64,000 nucleotides of DNA from Mya arenaria (lineage: Eukaryota; Mollusca; Bivalvia; Myida; Myidae), in NCBI RefSeq assembly GCF_026914265.1, contig NC_069138.1, positions 55,252,085 through 55,316,084 on the forward strand, written 5' to 3'. The position numbers were made by a program, and so were the translations under genes. Positions 24,453 through 39,400 of the stretch are shown here, piece by piece (the stretch's first letter is position 1; each line of letters opens with the position of its first letter). Under the pieces are notes generated by a model that made no database searches, had not been told where the DNA came from, and saw nothing but the letters and a program-made list of their open reading frames with translations.

Positions 24453-27400
24453 ATGGTTAGGCAAACCTTCTTGTGGATTTTGATATTAAGTCTTGCAAAA
24501 CTTATACATTGTCAGAATAATATTGTGTTTGGGGACTTTATGAAAGAGCTCAATCAGGCTCAAAATAATCGTCAATCTGTTGAGAGGTATTCAAAAGAAC
24601 TTAACAGAGTTCGAAATGCTGTGAAGAGGACTACCGACAAACATGAAGCCGCAGGATATTCCACAACAACTGATGACACCATCAAGCAAGCTGCATTCCT
24701 TATAGGTGAAAGTCTGGCAGCACCCGAATACAACGTTAGCGAAGAATGTACCAATAGCACCAACATTGTTTTACAAGAATTAACCGCAGGCCAGACGTGG
24801 GCAGTACAAAGTAAGTTTCCATTACACCGAGGCTATGATTTGGTGAGCTAAGTAATAGTCACGATACCCACAGCCTTAGTTTAGAGGGTTTCGGATAACG
24901 TAACATGTTGTCAAGAACACAGGGCTACGTCCCACGTAAAATAATTCTTTTGTAGCACACTCAGTGACAAATATTACTTATTTTTATTACTTGCCTATAA
25001 TGGATATAAAATGACATTTAATTGTGTTTTTCCATCAGAAAAGTACGCCGATATATATGCAAACGGAATGTCAATTCGGAAATGACGTCCGAGTCATGTG
25101 CCCACTTACGTCATATTTGGAAGTTAAAGATGGAAACATGTCAAAACAGTGAACCATTCCAAATTTAAAACTATGAAGTGTCATTTAATCTCATTAATAA
25201 ATCTCTACATTTTTCATGCTTTTCTGATGTTCGATAAAAAACGGTGGATTATAGTTTGATAATAAATGTGAGGGGGTTAATGGCATAATTGGCATAATTG
25301 CCCGACGAAGATGAGCACGTGCACCACTCACGTCAACTGGCGAGGGGTAGGCAAATATTTACACATGCATTTGCTTTCCATTGTATTTAAACGGAACAAT
25401 CGGTGCAAGAAAAAAGTGCATTCGTTTTACCGTTAACAACACGCCGTATGTTTCAGTAACCAGAAGTTTAAATTTCGTATTCTGCTACAAAACTTAATTT
25501 ATCCAAGCAAAATGGCTAGCTCATTCAAGCCATAACCTTACTATTATTTTAACGGTTAATGCTGCTTGAAAAAGCAATAGAGGAGCACATGTAAATAACT
25601 TATAGGACATGAATTTTTGAATCCCATCGTGTCCGTCATATTTTGACTAAACATGCAGTGATCGATGATGCTAAAAGCTCCCTGGCTGCATTTTGATGTA
25701 CAATACACTACTTTCGATTACATTCTAGTAAGTCTCTCTTATCCTTTAGTGATCGATGCCGCCGGAAAGCCTCCTAGCGGTCTGTTCGACCTTCACACTA
25801 CATGGCTTGGGGATTGGGAGGAATGTCTAGTCATCGAGCCGTTAGTGAATGACACGAGAACGAACATCTCATACAAGCCGTTTGATACACAGTACTGCAC
25901 GGCTGTATTTCCGGTTGGAACGAAAGGCGTAAGCCATTTTCTGAATTTCTTGTTTGTATCTCAAAAAATGTAATAAACAACTGAGTTACACATTGATATG
26001 TAAACAAAACACGCTCTGTCTCTCAAGGCCAGAATGAAATTCCATCCAGCTGAGATTTTTGTACATAAATGGAATGTATCCAACAAACAGATTTTGCAGT
26101 TTAAAAGTACCTTCCATGTCGGCTCGTGTAAGATAGGTTTATCCCAACCCGAGGGTAAGGTGTTTTGCGAAAACAAAGTTTTTCTTCCACCTCAGTGAAG
26201 CAAAGTAAAGGGAAAATGTATTTTTAAGCTGGAACTCATTTGTGCGTAGTGGAAATAATGCGCGTATATATTTGTAATGATTTGTGGTTGTCATAGATAT
26301 GTGTGCAGTGATTCAAAATATTTAATAATCAAATCGTACTTTAAATAGCTCTGAGTAGAGTGCATCATTATTTCTTGAATGCTGCGTGAACATTTTTGGG
26401 GATGTCATTTAAAATGATTTATTTGGATTTTGAATATTGCCACAAGACATGGTTTCAATGGTGCTACAGACGACAGTCTTCAACAAGGGGAAAATTGCGT
26501 TATGACAATAAAAAAGTAATTTCATACGGGTATGTGTTTATCTTTGCCCGTGGGAACGTATCTATCATGTGTTTCCGGTACGAATAGAAAATTCTGACCC
26601 GAGGGCACGCGCGAAAGCCGGTAACGAGGCTTGCTGAGGGTCCCGAGGGTCGGTTTTTTCGATCCGGACCGGAAAAAACTGATTGATATTTTTTCTTGCA
26701 TACCTAAAATTATGAACTTGTGGAAAAATTGACCTAGAAAACGCACTTTTGTATGTTTCACCAAAAAGCGCGTGCGACGTTGTGTACTGTCATAAAGCAC
26801 AGTAATTTTAAATCACTATCGACGTCAAATAGTTCCTTTTAAACCGCACTTTTACGGTTATTTTTTTCAATTTTAATTAAAAGTGTTGTATACTTATATT
26901 TTTGATTGGGCTTTATTAGAATTGCATAATATACTTTTTATAAACCATACAATAAAAGAAACAAAAAGTGGCGCGTTGTTGCGCGTGCCTCATCTTACAT
27001 GGTGGTGTAATCTTCATCACTTCATCTTTGACAACCCCTACACAAACCTGAGCATGTACTTTCAGTTTGATAACAAATTATGTCCATTTATATTAATAAG
27101 GCGGTTTAGTGTGTGAAATATTTTCAAAGACCTCGTTGTCAAAGATAAAAAAAAAACATCATTTAACGATGCTAGTCGGAATCAATGGTGTACACAATAC
27201 TCGTGTGAAAAACTACAGAAACAAGCTCATTAGCCAAAAGTTTAAACATAAACCCCGTTTAATGGCATATGTTAACCACCTAAGACGTAGAGCACACAAA
27301 CAAAAAATCACAAACAAGAACGGTCAGTAAAATGTAAATTTACTGGGGGTTTAAATCAGTTTAGTGCACAAACCTCACTCTTACCCCTACAATCATAGAT

Positions 27401-30400
27401 AAAGAAAACAAGTAAAAGGTAAATCTTATCAAAGTATGCATTAACTTGAGGAAACTTAATAATTAAACAAATAATAATAAACTAATTAGGTAAACCCCAA
27501 GAAATTCAATGATTTGAGATCCCAACTCTATCTGCAGACGAAGGAAAATAATTCAGAGTACCTGAAAAAAACAATATTACAAACCGCTTTGACTTTGACA
27601 ATAAGACATTGGAAACATGTCCTTATCAAACCAATAGGTGCTTTACTCTAACTTGGAACGTATTTAGTGTTGTCGAAGAATTACTCATCCCGATTGTATA
27701 GCACGTTGTTGGTTCTTTTGTTTCAGTCCGCCGCCTCAGTGCTGACTGGCGGAAATGTTATTAACCTGAGGGTTGGTGTGTGTGTCCCCCTGACATGTTC
27801 CAACTGGTCTACTGCCATCCTGATCCATAATGGTAGGAAGGTGTATCACAAAAACATTATGATATTGACATTTGTTTTTACAGATATGTTCCTTTAAAAC
27901 GATGGAATATATGGAAATTAAAAAAGAAAAACAAACAGTAAATGAATAAAATGTAAGTTGATTATAGTGTTGTTTGTTTGAGAAATCTGAAACTGGAGTA
28001 GCATTTACATTTGATAATATTTCTTTTATAAAGTATCTCAACCTGTGTTAATCAAATATCTGAATAACGTAGTACACAAAAAGTAGTCAAAACGTGTTTC
28101 ACAATCTCTATATTCTTGCCCTTATATTTTTAACACATATCTGGATGACGTCGTGCACAAAAAGTAGTCAAAACGTGTTTCGCAACCTCTCTATTATTTT
28201 CCGTCGAATTGTTTCTCAATCTGTGGATCTGTTTTACTTGCAGCACTTCAAGCCATTCCTTCGAATATAACCAAAGATATCGTTGGGCCTTATGTGACAT
28301 GTCAGCAAAATTATCTTCCATGGTCATCGAACGCTATAGTCGTGCTGTGAGAACGTTTTTGATGTTTAAGTATATGATAATAAAAATTGATGCAGAATTA
28401 CTTACCTATCTTTAAACACATAAGTAAATAATATATTTTCACATGAAGTAAAACTACTTTGAAGCTACAGAGACGATTTCAAGGCAGGTGTAGTATTATA
28501 TATAACTTTTGGATAAAGGGCTTGTGTGATATTGTTACAAACAGGGTACCACCGTTACTATATGATTGTGATATGTTTTTGATAGACTGGATTATTGTAC
28601 ATTTAGAGTAATACTTGTGGATCCAATTCTAACATTCAAATTTAATCATACGGCAAATAGCACGGTATCGTATTAAAACTTTTTATTTGTTTACAATGTT
28701 CCGAAGTGTTTTTTGTACATCACTCTGTTACCATCGCATTGTAGACCATTAACATGAACTTCTTATGTTGTATATATGTTACAGTGAATGCCAACAAAAT
28801 GCAGATTTAAGAATATCACTGTAAATAATATTCAGCGTCATTTGCGGACTGTTTGCCCTCGTCATGTTAGCTGCAACTGCGTATGACGTCATGATCCAGC
28901 AAGTGCTTAATGAACCACCAAAAGGATACTCAACCGTGGTAGGTAGTACTTACATACACATAATTTAAGATTTTGGAAGGTACTTTTAAAAAAATAATAA
29001 GTTCAGTATTTAATAAAAAGTAACATTAATGCTATAGTTAAGCTCTATTAAAGTAAAAACATGGTGTAGTTTGCTTATACTATTTAACTAAACTGTTTTT
29101 TGTGTAAACTTTTGATTGACTTATATTAGTATAAAGTAAATTAGGGATGATATAAAAGCTCTCTTTTAAGTACATGTAAATACTTTTCAGCCAAACGGTC
29201 TGTCTAAACTTTCGTTATTCGTATTCCCAAAATGAAATTCGACACAAAATTGAGCTTTTTTTAGGTTAAATATTGTTCGTTTGCTTCCAATTTTAGGCTT
29301 CAAGCAATCACGAAAACTACAACAATCACAACTTAAGAATGGACGGTAACACCGGAAATGGATATGGGTCCAATGGCAACTTACGTAATGATCACGTGAT
29401 AGACGAAGCTATGGCCATTTTAGAAGGCTCTGCTGGAAGAGTTTCACACTCAGGCAGAGATATGGACAAGGTAGAACACGGCGAACATAGATTGAAAAAA
29501 TATCAGCCAGGTAATCCATCGCAATTGCTACTTTTGATACACCTGCGTGAACTAGTAATGTAATATCAAGGTAGATGTTTTGCTAAGGATAATGGCTGTA
29601 TTCGCATGACTCTCAATCGTATTGCAGCCGCTGAAGTTTTACTCAAATAAGGATACTTTTCGTTTTATCATAACTTTTTCTTAGCATAAACCACAACATC
29701 TATCTTTGATAATATTGACCTCGTTAATTATTTTTGCTGTCATAAAAATCACTTTCAATACCTTTTCAGCAAATATAGCATGAACGTAGTACATCTTATT
29801 TTTCCTTTAAATTCAAATAAATCTATAAACAACACTAATACATTTATTCACAAAGTTAATCATAACATTTAAACACTGTACACATGTTTCATTAGACAGA
29901 GGGAGCTTCTTTAACTGATTCTAATTTTTAGGGGTTCAACTGTTAGATTGAGACGTCGACCTCTATATGTTGCGGTTTATCCAATATGACTTTCGACCCA
30001 CGTGGTTGACCACAAATATGTTATATTTCGTTTGTCTTATTTGTTCTTCGCTTTTGGGTTGTGGGTTTTGTTTCACTAAACAAGGTAATATGACGTTTAT
30101 GCGTATTCCTGTAGCTTTATACAGTTAGGTTACATAATTAATACATGTGTTATTTACATTAATTTCAGGCAAAGGTGGTCGCCTCCTTTTATCATTCTCT
30201 GTCTATACAAATGCGCAGAAGATATTGAGTACAAGCCAACCTGCAAAGACTTTGACCAGCATCAACGGCATTAGATTCATTAGCATGTTGTGGGTTGTCT
30301 TTGGTCATACGTACAGTGCTGGTACAGCCATAATAGGTTAGTGTTTAATTGAGCCATGCCAAAGTACGCTTGGAATCACAGGTATGTTAGAGACCATATA

Positions 30401-33400
30401 ATTGAGCATTTGGGCTAGGAGTCATAGGTATATAATATACCATACAATTGCGTATACGGGCAAGGAATCATATGTATATCTGAGACCATACTATTGCGCA
30501 TTTGGGCTAGGAGTCATAAGTATGCGAGAGACCATACCATTTCGTATATGGGCTAGGAGTAATAAGTATATGTGAAACCATACTATTGTGCATGTGGGCT
30601 ATGGATAATAGGTATATAAGGGAGCATACCATTGTGCATTAGGGCTTGAAAAAATAAGTTTGTGAGAGACCATACCATTGCGCATTAGGGCTAGGAATTA
30701 TGGGTATTTGGGATACCATATCATTGCGCATTAGGGCTAGGAATTATAGGTATTTGGGAGGCCATATCATTGCGCATTAGGGCTAGGAATTATGGGTATT
30801 TGGGATACCATATCATTGCGCATTAGGGCTAGGAATTATAGGTATTTGGGAGACCATATCATTGGGCATTAGGGCTAGGAATTATGGGTATTTGGGAGAC
30901 CATATCATTGGGCATTAGGGCTAGAATTTATAGGTTTGTGAGAGACCTTACCATTGCGTATCGCGGGTAGGAATATTTGTTTGTTAGAGACCATACCATT
31001 GAGCGTTAGGGCTAGAAATAACAGGTATGTGAGAGACCATACCATTGCGCATTCTGACAATGAATTGTATGTATGTAAGAGACCATACCAGTGCGCATTA
31101 GGGCTAGGAAAATGGGTTTGTGAGAGACCTACCCATTTCGCAATAAGGCTAGGAATGTTTGGTACATGTAGAAGCATGCCATTGTGTATTAGAACTAGAT
31201 ATCATGAGGTATGTGAGAGACCATGCCATTGCGCACTAGGGCTAGATATCATAGGCATGTTAGAGAGCATACCATTGCGCATTAGGGCTAGAATTAAAGG
31301 TACGTGAGAGACCATACTATTGCGCATTAGGGTTAGGAATTATAGGTATGTAAGAGACCATACCATTGCGCATTAGGGCTAGGAATTATAGGTATGTGAG
31401 AGACCATACCATTGCGCAAAAGGGCTAGAGTTAAAGGTACGTGAGAGAAAATACTCCTTTTTTCAAAATACCATTGCGCATTAGGGCTAGAATTAAAGGT
31501 ATGTGAGAGACAATGAAAATTGCGCATTGGGGCTAGAAATGTTTGGTTCGTGAGAGACCATATCATTGCACATTAGGGCTAGGAATAACAAGTATGTAAG
31601 AGACCATACCATTGCGCATTAGGGCTAGGAATTATAGGTAGAGAGAGGCCATACCATTGCACATTAAGACTAGGAATAATAGGTATGTGAGAGACTATGA
31701 ATTGCACATTGGGGGAGAAATGTTTGGTACGTGAGAGACCATATTATTGCGCATTAGGGCTAGGAATTACAGGTATGTACAAGTCCATACCATTGCGCAA
31801 TATATGTTAGAGACCATACCATTGTGCATTAGGGCTAGGAATTATAGGTAGAGAGGGACCCTTACCATAACGCATTAGGGCTAGGAATTATTGGTATTTA
31901 AAAGACCATATTATTGCGCATTACGGCTAGGCATTATAGGTATGTATGAGACCTATTTATTAAGCATTAGGGCTAGGTAGTGATGGGCCGATGATCGCCG
32001 ATAATCGATTATATCGGCAGATATTCGTAACTTGGCGTTCGGCGACCTCGTTGTTCCATAATCGAATAATCGAAAAGAAGAAAGGTTGCTTGAATCTAGT
32101 GAATTTCTAACTTGTTATAGCGCAGTAACTTAGAGCTAAGGGAAGTAACAGCTCCTACGAGTTTTAACAGTACTTTTCTTTAGTTTTTCATTGTGTTCAA
32201 ATCGCTTTATAATGGCAGACAGCGGCCCCGATCTGAAAATAATTTATTACCCTGGTAATTGGTCGTCCAGGTGCTGGAAAAGCGCAAATTATTTCGGCAA
32301 AATGGTTAGGGTCATTCAAGCCCAGATTTTTATGAAGCTAGGCTTGAACGACCCTAGCTATGCTCACAATCATATGAAATTAACGTAAAAATCAGTTGAT
32401 GTAAACACAGGAAATATTTGTAGAATCGAAATATTTGCCGTCTTATTCCAAAAAAACGTAGGAAAAGGTTTGCTTTTTTAATTTCCAGTTACTTTTAATT
32501 TTAATAGTTAATTCCATCCAAAACCAATTTGTTATGTCTCTTTTTTCAATTTAAGTCATTGACAAATGACAAAATGTATGTATTATACAGGATAAGACAT
32601 TGTTGACCATCGCTTTCGGTTGATAACTGCCCCAGTGAAAATTTTATACACTCGGGCAATTATTCTTTGCACTTGAGTAATTATAAACCAAAAGCCATGG
32701 TCAACTATGTATAATTTTATAAATAACAGTCAACTTAAGTGAAACTTAACATGAAATATTCCCTTACTTCAAAAAATTTGGAATATTTATGTTTTTAATT
32801 ATTTTTAGAATTATTCAATGTGCAAGAAATAATACTTGTTTTTCGGCTGAATTTTAGAAATGAAATACACATGAAAACTAAGGTCCTTGTTGATATATAT
32901 ATCAGAAAATGATGCTTTTGTGACACTGTCCGATTAAAATTACAGCCGATTAATCGGATAATCGAACGATCAGGGTCTCCGATTAATCGATTATGAAAAT
33001 ACAAGCCGATTGCCCATCACTACGGCTAGGAGTCATAGGTATATGAGATACAATGATACGATTGCGCATTGGGGCTAGTAATTATCGGCATTTGAGAGAC
33101 CATATTATTGCGCATTAGGGTTAAATATTATAGGTATGAGAGACCATACCTTTGCGCATTAGAGCTAGGACATTTAGGTATGTGAGAAACCATACCATTG
33201 CGTATTAGGGCTAGAAATTATAGGTATATGAGAGACAATACCATTAAGCATTAGGGCTAGGAATTATAGGTATGTGAGAGACCATACCGTTGCGCAATAT
33301 ATGTTAGATACATCCTACAATTGCGTATAAGAGCTAGGAACTATATGTACGTGAGAGACCATAACATTGCGCATAAGGGCTAGGAATTATAGGTATATGA

Positions 33401-36400
33401 GAGACCATGCCCTTGCGCATTAGGGCTAGAAAATTTAGGTATGTTAGAGACCAAACCATTGCGTAATAGGGCTAGAAATTATAGGTATGTGAATTACCAT
33501 ACCATTGCGCATTATGGCTAGGAGTCATTGGTATATAGAGACCATGCCATTTTTCATTAGGGTTAGGAAATTTAGATATGTGAGAGTCCATGCCAATGCG
33601 CATTAGGGCTAGGAATTATACATATGTAAGAGACCATACCATTGCGCATAAGGGGTAGATATTATAGGTATGAGCGACCATACCATTGCGCAATAGGGCT
33701 AGGACTTATAGGTATGTGAGGGACCATACCATTGCGCATTAGTGATAGGAGTCATATATATATGAGACCATATCATTGCGCATTAGAACTAGAAATTATA
33801 AGTATGTTAGAGACCATTTCATTGCGCATTACGGCTAGAAATTATTGGTATGAAAGACCATACCATTGCGCATAAGGGCAGGGAATTATAGGTATGTGAG
33901 AGACCATACCATAGCACATTTGGACTAGGAATTATAAGTATGTGAGAGAATATATCATTAAGCATTTGGGATAGGAATGACTGGTATGTAAGAGATTATA
34001 CCACGGCTCATTAAGGCTAGGAATTATAGATGGAGTGTGTGTGCTTTTTGGGAGTTTCGTGTTGTTATTCCGTGTATCTGATTTGTTTTTCAGTCCTAAT
34101 AATAAGTCCCTGTGTCATTAAACGGGGTAAATGTTTATAATTTCCACAACTGGACATATTTCTGTTGTTTTCCATATAAATATTAATGCATTGATACATA
34201 TTGATCGGAACTTATTAAATGTTTCATCAGTAACTCATGTATATGATGGATTTAGATCGTGAGATAGTGTGCGTCCGTGGTTTTAAACATCTTGATCTAG
34301 AGTTAATGTGTTTTAATTCCAGATAACGGTGCAACATTTCTACCGGTAGTGTTCAAACGATTCACCTATCAAGTAATTGTTAATGCAACCTTTGCCGTGG
34401 ATACCTTCTTTGTTTTGAGGTATGCTGTTGACAAGATTTTAAGTATTTTGTTATTCCTAGTTCCTTGGCTCATTGGAGAATTATGCAACAAAATACTCTG
34501 TCTCATTTCTTTAAATTACTTAATGTGACACTCTTATTCAAAATCAATACATGTACACGTATAACAAATAAATTTTAAGTGATATACCTTCAACTTCTTA
34601 CTAAATAATGAATTTATGGAAACTATTATTAACTGATAACAATATTATAACCATGTATTTAAAAGCTAAAAACGCAAAACTATAAAAATGATTGGTGAAT
34701 GCTTAAATATTTACTGCGATCTTCTATCGTCTCATAAGGTAGCAATGCCGTATTTTCTGCAAACTTCCTTCAAATTAAACTCCGAATCCTTCATAAACAC
34801 CATTGTTTTCGACATTTGCTCATCCTTTTTAATATCTTAAAACGATTGTATGAAATGTGTTAAATCTTATTTTGGAGTAAGACTGCATCTTTAAAAATAA
34901 CAGTTCACCGTTTCTTTCTACCAATACTACTACTAGTACTTCTCAAATAAACAGAAAATGTATTTGACTTCAACATTAAGTTCATCATCCATCAACACAT
35001 ATATACAGTCAAGATCTGAATCTAAAATTGAAATTATCGTAAATCCTATTCATTAATCTTCAAAACGTATCATACATAGATAACATGTCAACACATATTA
35101 TTTTAAGTAAGAGTTATTACTGTATTCGTATAAAAACAAACTTACTTTAATTATATACACAGATTAAAAATTAATAATTTATTATCAATTTTTAACATTC
35201 AAAATATGAAAACAACATGAAACTAAGATTGTATAAATATTTACAATGACTTTCCACGAATTTTTAATCCGATGTATTATTACACATAGCGGACTCCTGG
35301 TTGCTTATCTTACGCTGAGAGAAATGAAGAAACGTGGAGGTGCTAAGAAGTTCAACTGGGGAATGTTCTACTTTCATCGATTCTGGAGGTTTGTTTTGGA
35401 TTTTTGTTTCTTTTTTGGCTTTTTTATATATATTTTTCTATTGTATCATCGTTCAGATACACTGATGTTAATGACTTGCTTAAACTATGTTTGTGTCTGC
35501 GTTAACACGTTATGATATTGTGTACAACGAAATTGTTTTTGTTAATTCGATTTTAAAAACCAATTTCATTTCACTATTGCACATAGTACATACAAGTTTT
35601 TAAAAGTTCTTTCCACTTTTTTTTTAAAAAACACTTACCTTCAACATAATAACTACTATAAATGTCCAGATTGTTCTGTCAGAATCAAAATGTGCTCATT
35701 TGAAGCTATGGTCAGTGTATGTAGATAAATTCAAGATGCATAGTTTAATAGATGTTATTAAAGATGCCCATTTTCCATCAATGTCAATCACGTCATTTCA
35801 ATAATAAACATGGACATATTTCGTTTTTCAGGCTGACACCCCCATACATGTTGTTTCTGATGTTCTACATTTCGTTGTTCAAACACTGGGGGAATGGTCC
35901 ACTCTGGCCCCAGCAAGGGATTGAGATCAACGATTGTAAAGATACTTGGTGGACGAATCTTTTGTATATCAACAACCTCGTTCGAACAGATGAGATGGTA
36001 TTTACTTTTTGATCTTAAGATCGCTGGGAATTAAATAGCCCGCTTAGTCAAAATTAAACTCGGTACTAGTAAAGGGGCGTCGTATGTGTCGCATGTTTGC
36101 TTTTCTGTTTGTAGATTCACATAGGATCCTCATGCAACTAAACAAAGATTAACCATAGAACGTTTGGCAACAATGCTTGTATACATAAGTAGTCCTTTAT
36201 AGTACGCGTTTCTTTAAAAATCGTATTAGTGTTACAATGGATGTGCCAATGAGAATGCAAAATAATCTTTATTTCTCATATGTATAAATCTGTGCAATCA
36301 TATCATTCAATGCGTATGCTAATCATTACATTTAGTGCATAGGTTGGTCATGGTACCTCTCGAACGATATGCAGTTCTACATTATAAGTCCGATAATGCT

Positions 36401-39400
36401 AATACTACTGTACACGTAAGTTAAATGTCGTAAGCGTTTTTCTAAATTTGCTCTGCTTGTGAATTAACTCCTCTGCACATTTCGACCTCTTGTTTGATAT
36501 TCAGTGCATGGGTAGGGTTTGGTACTTCGCAAATGATTATGCAGTTTTATATAATAAGCCCAATCATGTTTGTATTGCTTATGTAGTAAGTTTATTTTAT
36601 GCCTCTTTGGCCACAATTAGAACATTTCATGGTTTTAAGACACAGTTTACATGCTTTTATTTCACATCATTTTGCATGTTTAACGCCATAGTTTGCATGC
36701 TTTTATTTTACATCCGTTTGCATGCTTTTACGTCACAGTTTGCATTCATTTTATTTCACATCCGTGTGCATGCTTTTCCACCACACTTTGCATTATTTTA
36801 TTTCATATCCGTTTGCATGCTTTTACACCACAGTTTGCATTTCTTTATTTCACATTCGTTTGCATGTTTTTACGCCACAGTTTGCATTATTTTATTTTAC
36901 AGCATTTTGCATGCTTTTACGCCATAGTTTGCATTCTTTTATTTCATATCCGTTTGCATGCTTTTACGCCACAGTTTGCATTATTTTATTTTACATCATT
37001 TTGCATGCTTTTACGCCATAGTTTACATTATTTTATTTCACATCAGTCTGCATGCTTTTACGCCATAGTTTGTATGCTTTTATTTTACATCCGTATGCAT
37101 GCTTTTACCTCGCTTTTACCTCACAGTTTGCATTCTTTTATTTCATATCCGTTTGCATGCTTTTACGCCACAGTTCGCATTCCTTTATTTCACATCCGCT
37201 TGCATGTTTTTACGCCACAGTTTGCATTATTTTATTTTACATCATTTTGCATGCTTTTACGCCATAGTTTACATTATTTTATTTCACATCAGTCTGCATG
37301 CTTTTAAGCCATAGTTCGTATGCTTTTATTTTACATCCGTATGCATGCTTTTACCTCGCTTTTACCTCACAGTTTGCATTCTTTTATTTCATATCCGTTT
37401 GCATGCTTTTACGCCACAGTTCGCATTCCTTTATTTCACATCCGTTTGCATGTTTTTACGCCACAGTTTGCATTATTTTATTTCACAGCATTTTGCATGC
37501 TTTTACGCCATAGTTTACATTCTTTAATTTCACATCAGTTTGCATGCTTTTACGCCATAGTTTGCATTCTTTTATTTCACATCAGTTTGCATACTTTTTA
37601 CGCCACAGTTGCATTCTTTTATTTCACATCAGTTCGCATGCTTTTACGCCACAGATGCAATCTTTTATTTCACATCAGTTTGCTTTCGTTTACGCCACAG
37701 TTTTCATTCTTTTATTTCACATTAGTTTGCATGTATTTACGCCAGTTTGCATGCTTTAACGCCACAGTTTGCAATCTTTTATTTCACATCTGTTTGCATG
37801 CTTTTCTTCCACATCCGTTTTTATGCTTTTCATACCACAGTGTGTATACTTACATCACCACCGTTTGAACAGCTCTGTCTTTCACTACAGTTGTATGCTT
37901 CTGTAACCACAGTTTGTATGAGTCTTTCACCAGCGTTTGAGTTCTTCTTTGACCACCATTTGTATGATTTTATCGCTACTATTTGTATGGGTTTTTTTAC
38001 CACAGTTTAAGCTTGATTTTGTCATAGCATTGTAGCATTGATGAAGTCGCTAGCGTATTCGGCTTTCAATTATCAACGTGTTCAAAGCTCAAAAAGTGTT
38101 AAAGATATGTACATAACAAGTTGACAGTGACAATATGTACGTGTGTATAAAATACAAAGACGACTTATTCATTTGAAAAGAATAAAACTTTATAAACTTG
38201 GTGAAAACTAACAGCCGAGCGTTAGCATCTTGTTGTTGTGTTCTTATTGAATAAGTGCTCCTATTTACCTTGATAAAACATTTTCGTATGGTTTGTTTTC
38301 AGTTGCTGTGTTTCATGTAATGTATTTGTATTGTAAGAAGGTAAAAAAAGAATCACTCTCTTACTCTCTTGTGAGTTTGTATTTAATTTATTCGTTGTCC
38401 ACAAACTTCTTATTTTGCATTCATTTCACTTTATTACTGAATCATAACGGGACAGTGACAGCACAGCGTCTAAACAAATGTATCTGTATGTAAGTCTGTC
38501 ATATATGATTCCATTTCAGTTCGCGAAAATGGGGAACTATCTGTTGCGGCTCATTTGTACTTCTGAATTTTATCATTGCCGGTGTGCTATCAAAGATTCA
38601 CCACTTAACGGCAAACTTTACTCTTGAGTAAGTTATGTGCATACAACTATATCTTTGAATACTATCATTTCTAAAAAACAGATTGTGCGATTGTTGTCTT
38701 ATATGTCTAAAAATAATACAAAATAGCCTCACGGATTTCTTCTCGCAAAGATAATTCATTGTAAGTACAACATATAGTGCTTTACACTAAAATATCACCT
38801 AATTTATACTCTAACATTTAAAATATTAACATGGAGTAATGACTTATCATACCATACAAGGTGTACAAGTTATAGGGGTATTGCTGTTTTTATAATTGGT
38901 AATGATCGGTAAGCAATCAGTCGAAGTGCAGTCTCTTTACATACGTTGGGTGTGTTTTGTCCGACGGATCGTTCCATCAGCTTTTATATTATTAATTTTA
39001 ATTCGATTTTTTAAACAAACAGTATTATTTAATCGATTTTACATACAGACAATGGAATCGTTCCATGTTTTCATCTTTGCTGCTAAGAGTGTTGCAGCAG
39101 AATTTATATTTTGGGATACTTCAGAAGATGAAAGATGAACTTCATTTCTTCGAATGAATGTTATAAAGAAATAAGACAATCAAAATTTATTTCTCCCGTT
39201 CTATCTAACCGCTGCAATTATTCATGAAGTTGATAAATCGTGCTTGATTTGTTATAGAATGTCAACTGGTAAATGTATTAGCAATAAAAAGATTATTCCT
39301 AAATGGTTAATTTAGAAATCTGACCGGTTGCATTGTTTTTGTACTAGATGGGCTTGTATTCAACACTAAATATAGTTTATGTTTAAGTTTGGTTTCTTAA

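Noticed and set aside
30905..31566. Frames on both strands in the intron 7 array
   Set aside because: Products of the 46-bp satellite, disrupted in the gene 4 counterpart.
32191..32388. 65-codon frame inside the hAT-type element as a transposase remnant
   Set aside because: Too short, with no recognisable hAT dimerisation or BED-finger pattern.
36693..37868. Long open frames (up to 204 codons) with repeated CMLLRHSLH-type peptides
   Set aside because: They lie wholly in a 47-bp satellite whose unit lacks stops in the forward frames; overlapping frames give the same peptides, and there is no splice or start context.
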